This document shows, one piece after another, positions 63,045-64,000 of a stretch of 64,000 nt of DNA. How positions within the stretch are numbered: the stretch's first letter is position 1; the number at the start of each line of letters is the position of its first letter. The position numbers and the translations under genes are program-made. The notes below the pieces were generated by a model. That model saw nothing but the letters and a program-made list of their open reading frames with translations, ran no database searches and was not told where the DNA came from. Source of the DNA: Arthrobacter sp. NtRootA1. Lineage in GTDB: Bacteria; Actinomycetota; Actinomycetes; Actinomycetales; Micrococcaceae. Where the stretch lies: assembly GCF_019976975.1 (NCBI RefSeq), contig NZ_AP024630.1, positions 496,001 to 560,000 on the forward strand, in the 5' to 3' direction.

Positions 63045-64000
63045 TCAGGCCAACGACGTGAGCTCTAACGAAGGAACTGTCGCTGAACCCCCTGTGGCGT
63101 ACGCCGATACACTCACACTGTCGGGGGCCGGAAAGATCAGCTCGGTGAGGGTGACTTGGCCGTCTTGGGCGAACACTTCCACTGAGCAGTGGTCAACGAA
63201 GATGCGGAGTGAATAGGTTCCGTCTTCGGACTGCAAGGGAGCGGTGTCCATTGATGCAAAGGACTCGTGGAAGGCGGTGTTGCCGGAGGCGGTTCTGTCC
63301 ACATGGATAAGACCATCGCCGGGCCTGATCCCTATTCTTGTTCCTTTGGCGCCGTTGCCTCGGACGATGAGCCCAAATTCCTCGGCGGAGCCAGGGACAA
63401 ACTTCACGTCGATGAGTTGTACTGCAGCGCCGCCATCAAGGGGGAGGATGCCGTCGACGTCGAGCTCTTCATAGGCAACGGTGCTGGTTGGGGACCCTTC
63501 CTTCTCCCACACGGCCACTTGACTGAGGCGCGGTTGTCCGTTGACGGTCACAAGGGAGACTTCGCGGACCAGGGACATCGGGCTACGCCAGGGCGAGGTG
63601 GGGATGGCGCTGCTGTATTGCCAATTGTTCATCCAGGCGATCATGAGCCGGCGTCCGTCGGGCGCGTCATTGAATGACACGGCTGCATAGTAGTCCCTGC
63701 CCCAGTCCAGCCATTGGTACTCGGAAAGTCGCAAGGGGTCCTGCATCCCGTCTGTGACGGTGGTTTCGGAAGTGAAGGTCACGCCGTCGAAGTGGCCAAC
63801 GAAGTACTGTCCCGAGGAACCGCTGTTGGGGCCGCCGGGGTTGAGGTTGACCGTGAGGACCCATTTGAGTTGGTCCTCGTTGCCGTCCAAGGGCAGCGGG
63901 AACAGGTCAGGGCATTCCCACACGCCACCGGTCGCGTTGGCCGGTCCGAAACTGCTCAGGTAGTCCCAGGTCTTCAGGTCATGGGAACGGTACAGGACCA
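63045..64000 (-). CDS. GH32 family beta-fructosidase (levanase/sucrase-like), 3' part
   Basis: The frame is open to the window edge, so the N-terminus lies beyond base 64000. The visible 318 codons include VLYRSHDLKTWDYLSSF, GGVWECPDLFPLP (the EC motif with the acid/base Glu), DWGRDYYAAVSF, LMIAWMNNWQY and the C-terminal beta-sandwich with LRIFVDHCSVEVFAQDG. GH32 enzymes hydrolyse sucrose, levan or inulin to release fructose, which could feed the fructose-type importer at 44413-48459. Confidence 0.92.
   Translation of the reverse strand, partial: VLYRSHDLKTWDYLSSFGPANATGGVWECPDLFPLPLDGNEDQLKWVLTVNLNPGGPNSGSSGQYFVGHFDGVTFTSETTVTDGMQDPLRLSEYQWLDWGRDYYAAVSFNDAPDGRRLMIAWMNNWQYSSAIPTSPWRSPMSLVREVSLVTVNGQPRLSQVAVWEKEGSPTSTVAYEELDVDGILPLDGGAAVQLIDVKFVPGSAEEFGLIVRGNGAKGTRIGIRPGDGLIHVDRTASGNTAFHESFASMDTAPLQSEDGTYSLRIFVDHCSVEVFAQDGQVTLTELIFPAPDSVSVSAYATGGSATVPSLELTSLA

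Overview
The window looks like the chromosome of a high-GC actinobacterium of the Arthrobacter/Paenarthrobacter group (Micrococcaceae). This is inferred from codon use, from a DUF3151 gene directly behind a class II aldolase and close to purA, and from the many start codons lying 6-7 bases behind a TANNNT-like -10 box (leaderless transcripts). No tRNA, rRNA, CRISPR array, transposase or prophage gene was recognised.

Layout. 1-6616: sugar-acid and sugar uptake: the 3' end of a mannonate-dehydratase-type gene, gluconate kinase, a ChvE/MmsA/MmsB multiple-monosaccharide ABC importer behind paired LacI-type operators, and a LacI regulator. 6622-15873: housekeeping and unknown genes: pyrE, a Tat-type hydrolase, a phosphatase/HAD pair, a membrane protein, a TrmH-family methyltransferase, a frameshifted DUF559-type gene bracketed by two related palindromes, fbaA, a DUF3151 gene and a UDG-like gene. 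16223-19242: a five-gene secretion cassette built round an ER-type (Ser/His) signal peptidase and proteins with SipW-cognate signal sequences; an orphan TasA/camelysin-like gene lies 42 kb away at 61322. 19465-20754: purA.

20989-31768: an efflux and resistance block with four MFS exporters, an ABC-F ATPase, two TetR regulators and one MarR regulator, with clear operators in three intergenic regions. 31832-44088: a large catabolic cluster for an unknown nitrogen compound: GntR regulator, deacylase, two SolA-like flavin oxidases around an amino-acid-type ABC importer, RidA, a D-threonine-aldolase-like PLP enzyme, an SDR, a semialdehyde dehydrogenase and an MHS permease. 44413-49635: a fructose-type operon (binding protein, permease, ATPase, PfkB kinase) with a divergent LacI regulator and two matching operators.

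49674-54963: a monooxygenase-like protein, an APP1-like phosphatase, a LuxR regulator, three SRPBCC proteins and a cupin. 55033-61125: a LacI-controlled operon joining an amino-acid-type ABC importer to a Gfo/Idh/MocA dehydrogenase and a DadA/FAOD-like flavin oxidase, suggesting a sugar-amino-acid conjugate as substrate. 61322-64000: the TasA-like gene, a DUF1801 protein, a proline-rich small protein and the 3' part of a GH32 beta-fructosidase.

Two window-wide patterns stand out. At least seven intergenic hairpins share an outer stem related to ACGACGGCGG/CCGCCGTCGT. Several operons carry strong hairpins between cistrons, twice right behind the binding-protein gene. All functions are inferred from protein sequence patterns read by eye; no database search was run.
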